This document shows, piece after piece, positions 1-14,841 of a stretch of 64,000 bases of DNA. This DNA comes from Henckelia pumila. Lineage: Eukaryota; Streptophyta; Magnoliopsida; Lamiales; Gesneriaceae. The stretch covers positions 156,007,753 through 156,071,752 of the forward strand of contig NC_133123.1 in NCBI RefSeq assembly GCF_033568475.1. Reading direction: 5' to 3'. Within the stretch, counting starts at the first letter, position 1; each line of letters starts with the position of its first letter. The notes below the pieces were generated by a model. It was not told where the DNA came from, searched no databases, and saw only the letters and a program-made list of their open reading frames with translations. A program made the translations under genes and the position numbers.

Positions 1-374
1 ACGGATAAAAGGATGTTAATACAGACGTCTATCTGTCAAGGAGTGAATGGTTTTGAGCACGATACGTACCAAAGTCCAAAGCCAAAACCAATTCCACAGA
101 GTCCATTTTGCAACAATCCAACAACATTTGTTATGAACATGACAACCACGTAGTTGATAGAATGATCGCCTTGCTGTGTTTTGTCCCCATTATTTTTTTA
201 AACTGAATAGGCTAAAAGGTTTAGTCCGAGGAAAGATACAACAATATGGGAAATAACACCGATCTTGAAGAAGTTGTTTCGACTCACGTGGCAATCTATC
301 TTTCCACTTAGAATAGTGGCACAAAGAGTATGTAGGTATAGACTGGCTGAAAGCATCAAAGTGTGAACAAACAG
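1..374 (-). pseudogene. Inverted partial copy of the TPRA1-like gene (exon 3 end to intron 4)
   Basis: Read on the minus strand, this stretch matches about 10,570-10,932 of the window almost base for base: the end of exon 3, intron 3, exon 4 and the start of intron 4 of the TPRA1-like gene. It carries small insertions relative to the intact copy, for example one extra T in exon 4 and extra bases near the exon 3 end, so it cannot be translated through. It runs off the left window edge, where exons 5-6 would be expected, and stops at the N gap on the right. No copy of exons 1-2 is visible after the gap. It may be a true inverted duplication, or an allelic or misassembled piece placed next to the gap. 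Confidence 0.85.
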
Positions 375-474
375 NNNNNNNNNNNNNNNNNNNNNNNNNN
401 NNNNNNNNNNNNNNNNNNNNNNNNNNNNNNNNNNNNNNNNNNNNNNNNNNNNNNNNNNNNNNNNNNNNNNNNNN
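375..474. other. Assembly gap (100 N)
   Basis: A run of exactly 100 N joins the inverted TPRA1-like copy to unrelated sequence. A round-number run is a scaffolding placeholder, so the true distance and even the adjacency are unknown. Confidence 0.97.
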
Positions 475-1015
475 TTTTTTAATAAAAAACATCGCGGGTA
501 ATGGGGGTTAGGCAGACCTCTATCTGTATATAAACAAAAGTAAAGAACAAACACCAAAGGGGGATGAGGACTAGACCAAGACCTCCCCAAAAACAAAAAA
601 TATATACATCAAAACATCAAAGCAACAAAAACATAAACGACAAACAGAGGTCCAAAATAAAACATCATCAACATTGGGCAAGGAAGTGCCTACAGTAAAC
701 GTCCACCAAACATAACCTACATCAAACATCAACTCAAAGAGGACGTCCAAAAGAAGCACGTTGTCTGCGCTGCTGAATCAAAAAGTATAGCGCTTATGAG
801 AGCGCGTGCGAACATATAAGTAAGGAGGATGACTCGCAGAGGTATAGGAACCGACAAAATTTCACCTTCATTCCCTTATCAGTAGCAACATCCATCACTG
901 GTAATCAAACGGGGCTGGAGGAACAAAGTCCTGACTGTGAACTATCTATAAACTATATAATTCGATAGATAAGCTACGATGACATATAAATTCACACAAA
1001 AACTTTTGCACAAAT
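475..1015. other. Unassigned sequence after the gap
   Basis: I see no convincing gene. A 62-codon minus-strand frame at 571-759 is hydrophobic and low in complexity, and I do not recognise it. The A-rich plus strand would also fit a retroelement tail, but nothing diagnostic is present. Confidence 0.4.
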
Positions 1016-1385
1016 GTTTTTGCGAGACGGTTTTTGGTCCATTTTATGAGACATATTTATATTTGATGATAAATAAAAGTGTTTTTTTTGCTAAAAAGTA
1101 TTACTTTATTGACGGGCATAGTTGATCAATCTCAATGATAAAGATTTGTAAGATCGTCTCACAAAAAACTCACCCGTTAGTCGTTCCATTGTAAAATCAT
1201 CTTACAAAAAAATTATGTGATACAAATCTCTCCACTCTACACATAAAAATTATAGACAAAAACTCCTACGAATCTCTTATATGAGTTATCCATTAAAAAT
1301 ATTACATTTTATACTAAAAGTATTACTTATTATTATAAATATGGGTAGGTTTGACCCGTCTCACATAGAAATCGTTTCGCAGGAG
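1016..1385. repeat. Cluster of dispersed GAGACGG/GTCTCAC repeat copies
   Basis: Two diverged copies of a short dispersed element lie back to back, with GAGACGG- or CCGTCTCAC-type ends around an AT-rich core containing AAAAAGTAATACT-like words. A related copy lies at 44,268-44,457, and weaker traces at 55,190-55,370 and 56,120-56,210. The ends are complementary, so a MITE origin is plausible, but the copies are too decayed to fix exact borders. Confidence 0.5.
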
Positions 1386-1410
1386 TGTTACTCAAAATTA
1401 AATTTTCAAA

Positions 1411-1772
1411 GAATTTTTTTACTTTTTACAATAACAAAATTACTTTTATAATAAATTATTGTGGCAAAAAATTTCGATGTACAGGTTTATTGCACAATTT
1501 TTAAACTTTTTTATCTGGCACCTAGAAAAATGTATTTGGTATTTCGGCATTTCGTTTCAATTTTAATTATAATTTTACTTTAACAAAAGAAATTAATTTT
1601 TTACTTTTTATATTAACAAAATTAATTTTATTATAAATTAATTGTGACGAAAAATTTCGATGTATAGGCTTATTGCAACAATTTTAAACTTTTTTTATGA
1701 CACGTAGAAAAATGTATCTGGTATTTCGTTTCAATTTTAATTATAATTTTACTTTTAACAAAAGAAATTAAA
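1411..1772. repeat. Tandem duplication, period about 182 bp
   Basis: The segment beginning near 1,411 is repeated from about 1,593. Both units share a poly-T start, an AAAAAATTTCGATGTA word, a GTAGAAAAATGTAT-like word and an AACAAAAGAAATTAA end. The units differ by small indels and substitutions. There is no coding potential. Confidence 0.75.
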
Positions 1773-1802
1773 TAGTATTTATGCATGCCTTTAAATTTAA
1801 CT

Positions 1803-1803
1803 A

Positions 1804-1848
<45 letters not shown>

Positions 1849-1849
1849 T
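1803..1849. repeat. (ATT)n microsatellite
   Basis: About fifteen uninterrupted ATT/TTA units lie just upstream of the HSP101 leader. Confidence 0.95.
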
Positions 1850-2329
1850 ATATTTAACAAATAATAATAAAAATATCAATTTTGCGAAAAAAAATAAATA
1901 AATCATCTTTTCAATAAAGGGTGGATTCGTGGAAGAAATCCAAAAGCTTCTAGAGCAACCTCCGATATTCCAGACGCCTCCACTCTGCTCGATAAAACTA
2001 CCGCTCCGTTCTTCCCATTTGTCGCAACAAATTCGTGATTTGAACGCTCGATTTCGCACTCATTCTGCAGATATCGAAATTCAGCACATAAATTTCAAAG
2101 GTATGTTTCGCTCTGTTTTTTTGTATCATTGTTTTAGTGGGATTTGTGCATTGTGCATTTTGCGGTCTGTTATTTGAGCTTATTATTGTGGGAGAATCTT
2201 TGGTTTCTTGCAGGCTCCGTATTTAGGATTCTAATAATATTGGTGTGTGGAGTTTGTCTATATCATTCAATTGTGAGTGTGAATTTGATTGTTCTTTTGG
2301 TTTAATTTCGTTTTCACAGACCATAAAAG
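1850..2329 (+). promoter_or_regulatory. HSP101 promoter-proximal region and leader with a 5' UTR intron
   Basis: The stretch upstream of the HSP101 start at 2,330 reads as a leader exon ending at 2,100, followed by a GT-AG intron (2,101-2,319, donor GTATGT, acceptor TTTTCACAG) and ten further leader bases. Broken nGAAn/nTTCn units, such as GGAAGAAATCC and GCTTCTAGAGC near 1,931-1,955, resemble imperfect heat-shock elements, which would suit an HSP gene. The transcription start is not determined, and the heat-shock element reading is tentative. Confidence 0.5.
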
Positions 2330-5555
<3,226 letters not shown>

Positions 5556-6325
5556 ATAATAGGAAGTCTGAGATGTTCTTGTGAAGTTTTGAGTATATTT
5601 TTGGGTGTCGGCAAAGGAGTTTTTGCCTCAAAAGTGTAGTTTCTCTGAATGCTTTTGTATGTTTCTCAACAAATGTGACGTGAAATAAAGCAAAAGTTAT
5701 TGTCTGCATACCTTCGCCATTTCTCGTAATGTTTTATAGCTAATTGTTGTATAAACAACAAACCGAATAATTAAAAAAATGCAAAAAATGTAATGCTCGA
5801 CTTATGTATATTCGAACTCAAGATTGATTTGAATAATTAAAATTTTTTACTTTGAATTTGTTTTGAATTAGAACTTTGGTTCAACTTTGGTTTAAATAAT
5901 GAGTTCGACTTAGAGAGTGTTCCCGAAAGATTAAAATTAATTTATTAAAGTTTTATGCAGATTATCGAACAACATTTAACTTTGATGTGCGATATTGTTT
6001 GACAACAATTTTGGTAATTTACCGTTTACTTTTATTTCATATGATATATTCTTGTTATTTTTATCATTACTATTAGGTTTTTTTTAAACAAAATTTAAAT
6101 AATAAAAACCCATTACATTTTATCATAATGTACAAGCATAAAATAAAATTGTATAATAACTTTGATTGGTTTAGATCGAAACATTAACTCCTTGAAAACT
6201 AAACTGTTAGATTTATATTATTTTTGACAGTAATAATATTAGATTTATTATACTAAAATTGAGCTGTAGCATAATCATGAAAATTTACTGTTTTAGAAAG
6301 CTCTTCTGTAACTCTGTTATATTAA
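5556..6325. other. HSP101 3' flank and AT-rich intergenic DNA
   Basis: The first roughly 150 bases are the probable HSP101 3' UTR (AATAAAG-like signal near 5,685). The remainder is AT-rich sequence with no frame or repeat I can name. Confidence 0.5.
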
Positions 6326-6416
6326 GGCCCCATTTAAATTTGGTAGACATTTAAAAAAAAAACACTTATTAATATTGGTAGGGGTTTTGGTCTGGCTTTT
6401 GAAACCAAACGGGGTC
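6326..6416. mobile_element. Small Tourist-like (PIF/Harbinger) MITE
   Basis: The element is 91 bp. Its ends GGCCCCATTTAAATTTGG and, read inward from the right, GACCCCGTTTGGTTTC are imperfect terminal inverted repeats. It is flanked by TAA (6,323-6,325 and 6,417-6,419), the three-base target duplication typical of PIF/Harbinger elements. Confidence 0.6.
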
Positions 6417-7351
6417 TAAGTGTGAGGTCACATCAAATTGGTATATTGGTGTGACCTCTTTGTTTTTAATTTTTTTTTACAATGATTTAATATTTTTATC
6501 TACAATTCTAATAAAAAAACGAATTGTTTATGAACGCAAATGTGTATGTAAAATGTACTGTTTAAACACACAACGCGTGCAATTCGATACTAATTGTTGA
6601 TTATAAATTAACCCTATTGTATCTCTCACAATGTGATTTAAGCAGTTACGATCTTTAAAAAAAAGAAAAAAAAAGGGGGTAATATCAAATATATACTAGC
6701 AAAAGATGCACACGCTATGCGTGTTTGGTCAATATGACATAAACCAAATTGATTGTAGTTTCCTTCGATATAGAAAAAATGGGTGCAATTATTAATAATA
6801 TGATAGAATGTTGTTTTCAAAATGCAAGTCATTTTTTTTTCCTTTTTATTTTTCACCTATTTTTATTTTTTTTAATATAAATATATAAAATTTTAAATAA
6901 CTACCAAAGTTAAATGATAAATATATACTTTAGTCACTGTCGTCAAAACTTACCAAAATGGCTTTGAAAGGGGCTCAAGTCTCTGATTTTTTTTTTATAA
7001 AAAAAAGTTTCTGATATTTTTTGTAATGAGTTACAACAAGATTTGCTTGATTAATAGAATTTTTTTATGTTTCAAAAAAAATAATAATAAAAATAAAATT
7101 TTATTTTTGAAAAAAATAAAAAATAATAAAAAAGGGGTTTCTAAGATAATAAAATGAAATATAACATTATTTTATATATATATATATATATATAATGAAA
7201 AATAATAAAAGAACCCCGACAATATTAAGATCAAGAGAAGCGAAGTTTATCAGGTTTTAATTATAAAGCCTTGACCAGAAGTTCGATCAAAGCTGCCATT
7301 TTTAACCTAATTCTCCTATAAAGAAATTCAGATTATAATTGGATGAGTTGA
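6417..7351. other. AT-rich intergenic DNA and leader of the TPRA1-like gene
   Basis: Homopolymer-rich sequence with a (TA)n run at about 7,169-7,193. No gene is seen. A two-codon upstream ORF (ATG AGT TGA, 7,343-7,351) abuts the start codon of the next gene. Confidence 0.6.
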
Positions 7352-10300
7352 ATGTCGAACCCTAATTCCACTTTATCCTCGCAAAATGCCACCGATCCTC
7401 CATTTGCAATCCAAATTGCGGCGGATTCCAGATTCTACAGCTCCGGTTGCGGCGGCTTCTGGCGCCATGCATCTCTGGTCGTACCGTCCGCTTTGTTGGT
7501 GCTGTACCTTGGGTTTCAGGCGAATCGCAGTGTGAAGAAGCTCAGGCACCGGAAGTCTTATGTTATGATTGCGTTCTACGCGCTCCTTTGGTTCGCAGCT
7601 GTTCTCAATTTGGCGTGGTCTATTCTTCAGGTAGATTTTCGATTTTTTAATTTTGCTTCTTTTACTTGGTATAAATCAATATTTCTGGTTTGTATACGGT
7701 GGAAAAAACAGCTGTCACTTAAATGTTTCCCTACTTTTGAGGCAGTGCTTGTGTGATTATTTTCGTGTATCTAGTTTGCGTAATCTAATTTGCATATTTT
7801 GACAATCCTTCCTGTAGCTTCATTTCTCGCGACATTGAATTCCACCGGTACAAAGTTTGTCATTTTACTACGTATCCTATTCTCCTAGTTTTTGGAGTGA
7901 ATGGTAGTTGTCGTTCATGAATACTCTACAGTTATGGCTGGAAGTGATTTTAGAATAATGGTTTATGTCTGTGCTTGGCAATTTGGCATGGCGGACGAAA
8001 TAGCTTTGGCGTGTGGGACAACACTCTTGTGAAATATGTACCAAAAGGTGGTGCCATTTTTATGTGATTTTAATAGCATTAGATATTAATAATATTTGTC
8101 TTTACGCTGATAAAGCGCTCAGGCTCTAGGGCACTCTCATGCTTTAGCTGCTTTATGCTTGGCTCGGGCACTTAGTTCTGTATTTCGGTGGATTTAGTTT
8201 AAGCCATTAATTACTGCACAAAGCTTTACTTTTGAAGTTACGTTCCTGGCCAAGTTTCAGTTTTTTGATAGAAAATAACTTCATTCCTATATATATATAA
8301 AACAAAACTTGCCTTTGATGAAATTATACTTATTCCCAAGGAAAGATTGTTTGTACAACTGCTAAATGAAGTTTTTGATGGATTATAGACTCCAACTCTC
8401 TAGTTTTTATGGTATTGACTTATGTGATGAAACAGGCATGGCAGTGTGCCCCTGGGAAGACAGTTGCTTGGAACCTGTTATCCTTGTTCACAGAATGTGG
8501 AATGCTATCTTTAGAAATTAGCCTACTCCCTTTTCTTCTACAGGAAAATTATTCTAGTGGATTGGAGGCACTAGCACACACTTTCATGGTTTCAGGTTCA
8601 ATTGTTGCAGTTGATATACTTATTCAGGTAACATCTGTCTTATTGATATGCCAACTAACTTGTTAAATAGATATATACGTTCTCCAGTTTCCTAGCTCAC
8701 TGCTTGTTAACATAGTTTTTTCCCTTATTATCCTTGATTCAAGCTTTTGGAATGAGTTCAATTCATGCACATTTCTGCAATGTATTTATACTAGCTTACC
8801 TGTCTTGGCTCAATTTATTTTTGTTCCTTTTTATATTGTAATTCAAAATTTTGAAAATTCTGTTAGATGTCTTTTGGATTGAGGCATTTTTGAGTGATAA
8901 ATTTAGAATCATGGATTTCAGTTTTCATGTGTCTCCAATAACCAAATTCATTGTTTTGATTGAAAAAAGCTTGATCTAGAAGTTAAGGAAATCTATTGAT
9001 TGGTACATGACTCAGACAATTTTAAAGGATTTATTGCCACAAAATACTTCTAGCCAAAACGACCTTCTGGTAGTGACCATGATTTCTTATGGATTTGATT
9101 GCATTAAGGCGCTTAATATAGTTCTCTTGTTAGAAATTCCATTTTTTGTACATATACGTATATAGATAAAGTGAGAGTAGAAGAAAAAATTCTTTATTAC
9201 ACCATAAAACCCTGTGGAAATTGTATTTTTTACTTCTGCCAGTTAGGTTCTGAAAATTGTATTATTTTTCTAATGGAGGAGCAATATTGAAACTAAAATT
9301 CCTGTTTTTGAGCTCGTGTGTAATGACCTTTCACATTCCACTATATTATTGCTAGCGTTGGACCCATGATTAAGATTTGAAACCCATCCTAACAAAATCA
9401 TATTCCAAGTTTATCAAAGGATCCTCTAGTTTTACTTTGGCTGTGAGCGTTCTTCCTGGAAGTTAAAAGCTTAAAGTTCAAATCTCATTTCATTGCCACC
9501 TTCCATCTCAGCTCATTAATTTTTCCCAGAATGTTAATTTTGTCAACGTTATTAATCTGTCAGAACCATTCTATTCTGGATCATTGTTGTCACATTTGCA
9601 TATGCACCATCTACTCTTCTTTTGCATTTCTTTTTTCTTTTTTTTTTTAGACACCAGACTCGTTAAATTTACAACTATAATTATTTAGATTTTGGTTATA
9701 AATAACCCTACAGTATATGACATGTGACGAATTTCCAAATATATTGGAATTTATTGCTTTCATGAAACTGAAGCAACTCCTGCAACTAGCGGATCAACCT
9801 TTTAATTTTGAATAATATCTCCTTTTTTTCCTTACCAATGAATTATCGAGCTAATGTTTGGCTTCTAGTTGCCTCTAATTGAAACCCATTCAGAAGGGAT
9901 CATATGTGTGGTGACAAGAAATCCGTGGAACTATTAGAATACTTGCAAAAATTTTGCAATACGAATTTCCCTTGAAAAATCAACACATCTGATAACATAC
10001 CTTAAAAATGATCACATAAAATTCCTCATCAAAGGAAATTCAACAAATTCCTGATGTTGACATCTTGTAGGCAATATACTGAATAGCACTGAAAATGTCG
10101 TCAGATTCATGCCTAGGAAAGTTATATCTATCCATTTGTGAAATGAAATGCCAGAAACATCAAACATCCACATGTCTATCATGTTGGAGACATCAGATAT
10201 CGGTTTTCTCTGCTCTTTGATGTCTTAAGCTTTCACCTGAACCTAAAGTTTGCAGGTTTCATTTTTATCCTGAGGAGAAAATATGAAAAGAATGCAGAAT

Positions 10301-11215
10301 GTTTGGAAAACTTGAACTGGCGTTGAGCAGAAATATGGAAATAACATTTTCCTGATAGATTATTGAGTCTGCTTCAGCAAAAAATCATTCCACATTTTAT
10401 CTTGTTATGTTGTGAACTTGAAATATTTATTTTGAATTGCTTTCTGCTCATTACTTCCCCCAACGATTTGTGATCATTTGTCAATGGGCAGGCAATAGTT
10501 GTCTTTGGATTTGAGGTTCCACTTTTCATTAGTGCTGATGCTTCACATTGGGGGAAATGGAGTGTTCTGTTTGTTCACACTTTGATGCTTACAGCAGTAT
10601 ATACCTACATACTCTTTGTGCACTATTCCAAGTGGAAAGATAGATTGCCACGTGAGTCGAAACAACTTCTTCAAGATCGAGTTATTTCCCATAATTTTGT
10701 ATCTTTCCTCGGACTAACCTTTTAGCCTATTCCGTTTAAAAAATAATGGGGACAAAACACAGCAAGGCCATCATTCTACAACTACGTGGTTGTCATGTTC
10801 ATAACAAATGTTGTAGGATTGTTTGCAAATGGACTCAGTGGAATTGGTTTTGGCTTTGGACTTTGGTACGTATCGTGCTCAAAACCATTACTCCTTGACA
10901 GATAGACGTCTGTCTTCACATCCTTTTATCCGTCTCTCCGTTCTGTTTATGAAATCACATCTCTTCTTTCAGGTTGTACAATATAATAGTAATCTGTCGC
11001 CATTCCCTCTATCTTCCTTTTCTTTACGCCACTTTTCTTGCAGACTTCTTCCAGGTAACTTGTACTCTGTCTGATCAATAGGGTAGCATGGTTCGATATA
11101 TGCAAATTATATTAAAAACAAACTAACTTATTTCCAGGAGGAAGATTGGCTTTTGGATAGCGCATACTACTCGGAGATGAAAGATGCGGGTTTTTTCGAT
11201 ACCGATTGGGACTAG
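7352..11215 (+). CDS. Tmemb_40 / TPRA1-like seven-helix membrane protein (CAND2/PMTR1-type)
   Basis: Six exons join in frame: 7,352-7,630, 8,436-8,627, 10,492-10,651, 10,763-10,865, 10,973-11,054 and 11,138-11,215. They give 297 residues, a normal length for the plant Tmemb_40 (transmembrane protein adipocyte-associated 1 homolog) family. All introns are GT-AG and no frame break is seen. The protein has an N-glycosylatable N-terminus (NSTLSSQNATD), about seven hydrophobic helices (for example around VVPSALLVLYLGF, YALLWFAAVLNLAW and WSVLFVHTLMLTAVY), and the conserved C-terminal YYSEMKDAGFFDTDWD. Plant members were proposed as heterotrimeric G-protein-coupled receptor candidates, and one (CAND2/PMTR1) as a phytomelatonin receptor; that assignment is debated and is not shown by this sequence. 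Intron 2 is long (about 1.86 kb). A partial inverted copy lies at 1-374. Confidence 0.92.
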
Positions 11216-12597
11216 ATCATGTGTTTATAGTATGCTATGCCGAGCATCTTTCGGATACCTTTGAATCATAAAAATCACGTGGATATTTTGTGTAACTTCA
11301 TTCGAGTCTTGTGTATATTTCATGATTCTAACAATGTTTTAAGAACCCATGTGGTTAATTCAACAGTGTATAGCAATTAGTGTAGTGTCACTCAACCAAT
11401 GTATATATATCATTTGATGAGATTTTAAAAGAGTTTTAGCTCATTTTATTTGAATAAAATTAAGGATCTCCCTAATGTTGTATCTGTAAATTTCTATTAA
11501 AGGAAATTGAACACGAAGTTTATGTTCAAAAAAATGTGAAAAAGTGGATTAAACATGAAGTGTGAAGAAAAGGTTTTTTTTCGGGCAAAATGGGAAAAAT
11601 AAACCGTCAACTTTAGGATGATAACATTTGTAGTGCGAAAAAGTACGACGACTCGGAAGTTTTTTGCTTGAAATTTTAAGGTTACTTTATTATTTATTTT
11701 CAATTTTAAGTCAATTGTTTTTTAGTTTTAAATATTAAATATTCGATAATATAATTTTTTAAACAAAAAAACCTTGAAGACAAGGGGATTTTTTTTTTTA
11801 ATAATAGTTGCTCTCGAGTCACGATGATTAAAAAAATTATAAATTTATACATTTATTTATTTTTTTTGCTCATTTATAGGATTAAAATTATAATAATTTT
11901 TTATGTTTAATCTCGTACTAAACTCGCATTTATGGACACTTTGATTATGACGCTGTCACACTTCGAGCATCTTACAACATAGATATAGAAGCAACCAGAT
12001 TCATGACAGTAACTAGTTTGTGCATAAACTGAAAAATCTCCATCAGTTTTTGTATTAGCATCTTTTCATGTTATAATATCTTAAGAATGAATGGAAAACT
12101 AAATCACGAGGAATTTTATGACGAAACTTGGAACAAATACAAATAATAACAACAATGACAATAATAGTCTGTCTTAACCTCCTAATCATTTGTGAACTAT
12201 ATATATATAAGACTTCAATGGATCGTACATATTTGTTTCGTCCACTATTCGACTTTAACTTCAACAAAAGATTAGATTTATAAATATTAAATCATTATGT
12301 TATCTAAATATATAGATTAATTTATCATCTTTATATCATAGATGTTTCATCGTCTCGTCCCATAATTCCAAGGTTAATTGACAAATATTTTCATTTCATG
12401 TTTCCAAAAAGAAACAAACTTCAAAGAATCTGACAAAAATTGTCTACCATCAAACATGGTTCATTAAACAACAACAAATTTCATATATACAAAGCTGCTC
12501 ATGCCTCTAAGGCCAATAGTTTAATCAGTAACATAAATGATGTTTATCATATCACCTATAAAGAAACAAAACTACACTTCATACCTCTAGGACCAAC
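11216..12597. other. Intergenic region between convergent genes
   Basis: This holds the probable 3' UTR of the TPRA1-like gene (to about 11,460), then AT-rich DNA, then from about 12,400 the probable 3' UTR of the minus-strand DUF863 gene. I see no other gene or named repeat. Confidence 0.55.
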
Positions 12598-14841
12598 TCA
12601 GCTGATGGTAATAAACTTACTAGCGCGACGTCTAGGACCACCTTGCCGTTTCTTCATCTTTCCCCAACTCTGCAGAAATCCCACTTTACTGCGAGTCGCC
12701 GGTTCTTTCATAATGGAGGCCATTGGTTTCTTGGCATTTGAAGGACATGATCTGGAGTGGGTTTTGGATCTTTCGCTCGAGTTCTTTACTAAGTTTCTCG
12801 TCGATGAACATGTTCTCTGGAATGGTTTAACCGTGTTATGGTCTTTAGTTGCACGGCCCCTCACAGGTCTACATGACAAAGTAACTCTTTCTTTCTCTTC
12901 ATTAACATCGCGAGAGAGATTTTGGACCTTCTTCTGAGATGGCCAAAGTGTAGTATCCTTAAACTCACCAATCCCATCTGACAAATGCTTGAATCCATCC
13001 TTGTTGGTTGAGCCATTTTGCAGTTCCATAACCTTGTTTTCTTGGTCCTCGGCATTACCAGTCGCAGTAGCTATTTCAGCAAGCCAATACAGAGAGTTAC
13101 TCAAGTTAAAGTCCTGCATCATAGCTGAGGATAGTAAGAGTAAAGTCTCTGCAGCAATCCCATCAGGGTCTGATTCTCCTCGTTCAGATAAACGACTAGG
13201 AGTACTGAGTGGCATATCCTTGGATTTTCCTCTCGGCGGAAAACCCTCCTTGTTCTCTGGACTCACAGGAGCCTCCAAGTCTGCCTCTGCAGCAGATTTA
13301 GTCCCAACATTGTTACTTGACAGAGATGGAAATGTCTCATTGGAGATTACACAAACATTTAAGTCTATATGAGTTTCAAATTCCATTGGCTTTTCACCGA
13401 TCCTTGTTTCAAGGTCGATTTTGACACGCTTTTGTTCACACACTTCATGATGATGAATAGAGCTACTAGTACTCAAAATTACTGCTTTGTCGACACTAGA
13501 AGCTTGTGATGTTTTGCTTTTGAAAGAGCAAGGAACCCCACTATTATAATCTGGTTTTTCTACGAAGGAAAGCAAATGTTCTTTCGGATCTTCAATTTTG
13601 TATTCCTGATTCGAATTCAGAAGGTCTACTTGAGTAATTACAGTCTCTGATGAACAACTGAGTGGCATAGAGTTCAAATCGATACCGACAGATGTATTTC
13701 TATCAACAGAGTCCCTACCATAGCTATCATGTCCGCAGTGTTTAGGAACAACAGATCCTGTTTCTACCTCTCCAGAAGCACGAGGATCATGGTGTGAAAA
13801 CTCGAAGTAGCACGGAAAAGGTTCCAAAGGACTTGTGGAACTTGAAGCCACGGATTCAAGTTGTATGGGTTCATTTAAGTCGATCAAAAAAATTTTATTC
13901 TGGCATCTTGCATCAAAAGAAGTAGAATCTCCAGTCTTAAAACGAGCAAATTCTGAATCCCTTTTAGGATCTTTAGAAGCATTTACCTCGTCAAACCGCT
14001 CCCTCTCTTCTGCATCATGGTACACAGAATCTGGAAATCGAAGATTCAGAATTCTCATTTCATGTCCTTTACTTGTGAATGGAGGAGCTTGGACTCTATT
14101 ATAACAGTTTCTTGTCAGCAGTAAACCAGGATGTGCAGTTGTTGGTTCTTGAAAATTCTCCGCAACAAAATCTGAAGGACCTCGAAGATTATCTGTGCTC
14201 AGTACAGACAGCTTATTATCTAATCGATCTCCAAGGATCCAGCTAGTTGTACGCGATGTTTGAGAAACCTCAGACCGGGTTTGAGACAAACAGTTATTTG
14301 ATTGTGATGTGGGGAATTGTATATGTTGAGAAAACATTTCTCTCAACTTGATTTCATCCATTAACTCCCTTTGTCTTCTGTACAATCTGTGCAGTTCCTG
14401 GAGCTGTAAGAACAAGAAAAAAGATAAACTAAAAAAAGCTATTCTATAGAGATGACATTCAGGCCATGTATCGAGCCTGTCAAAAAGATGCGTGGAATGA
14501 AAAAAAGTCAAATAAAAATACAGGTTAAATGAACAAAATGAAGGCCATTAATGATTTCAATAGATAGCACAGTCACCAGTTCAAAAAAGATGAGGATTAA
14601 ATCCTGACGGTATGCATACCTGATATCTAAATGTAGCTTCATGCTTCTGCATTATCTGGCTCAATAAAACCTTGTCATGACCCGAATGCTGATTCATATT
14701 AAACGGCAGCAAAGAAATGCTGTCCCCTTGTTCTTCTCCATTCTTACCATCAAAGACGAATGGGTGCAACGAAAAACCACTTTCACACTTATTAAGATCC
14801 CTCGGTTGGTAACACGAAGGGACGTAGCTTGCACAATTCAT
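12598..14841 (-). CDS. DUF863-family plant-specific protein
   Basis: Two exons on the minus strand: 14,841-14,620 (74 codons from ATG) and about 14,403-12,598, separated by a 216-bp GT-AG intron. Together they give about 675 residues. The junction restores the family hallmark, an acidic/basic helix ending KHEATFRYQ followed by ELHRLYRRQRELMDEIK. Further family features are repeated IDLN motifs (FLIDLNEPIQ, GIDLNSMP, HIDLNVCV), an AAETLLLLSS helix, SLYWLAEIA, and a basic C-terminal segment with GRATKDHNTVKPFQR. The IDLN boxes resemble short repression/TPL-docking motifs, so a nuclear role is possible, but no function is established here. An acceptor six bases further in (dropping LQ) is possible. 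The second exon is one clean frame of 1.8 kb, in contrast with the indel-ridden HSP101 nearby. Confidence 0.88.

Noticed and set aside
190-596. Minus-strand frames of 100 and 132 codons across the N gap
   Set aside because: They read through unknown bases; the real sequence is the inverted copy of the TPRA1-like gene, including an intron.
12440-14104. Plus-strand frames over the DUF863 gene
   Set aside because: Shadows of the minus-strand coding sequence; no family motifs.
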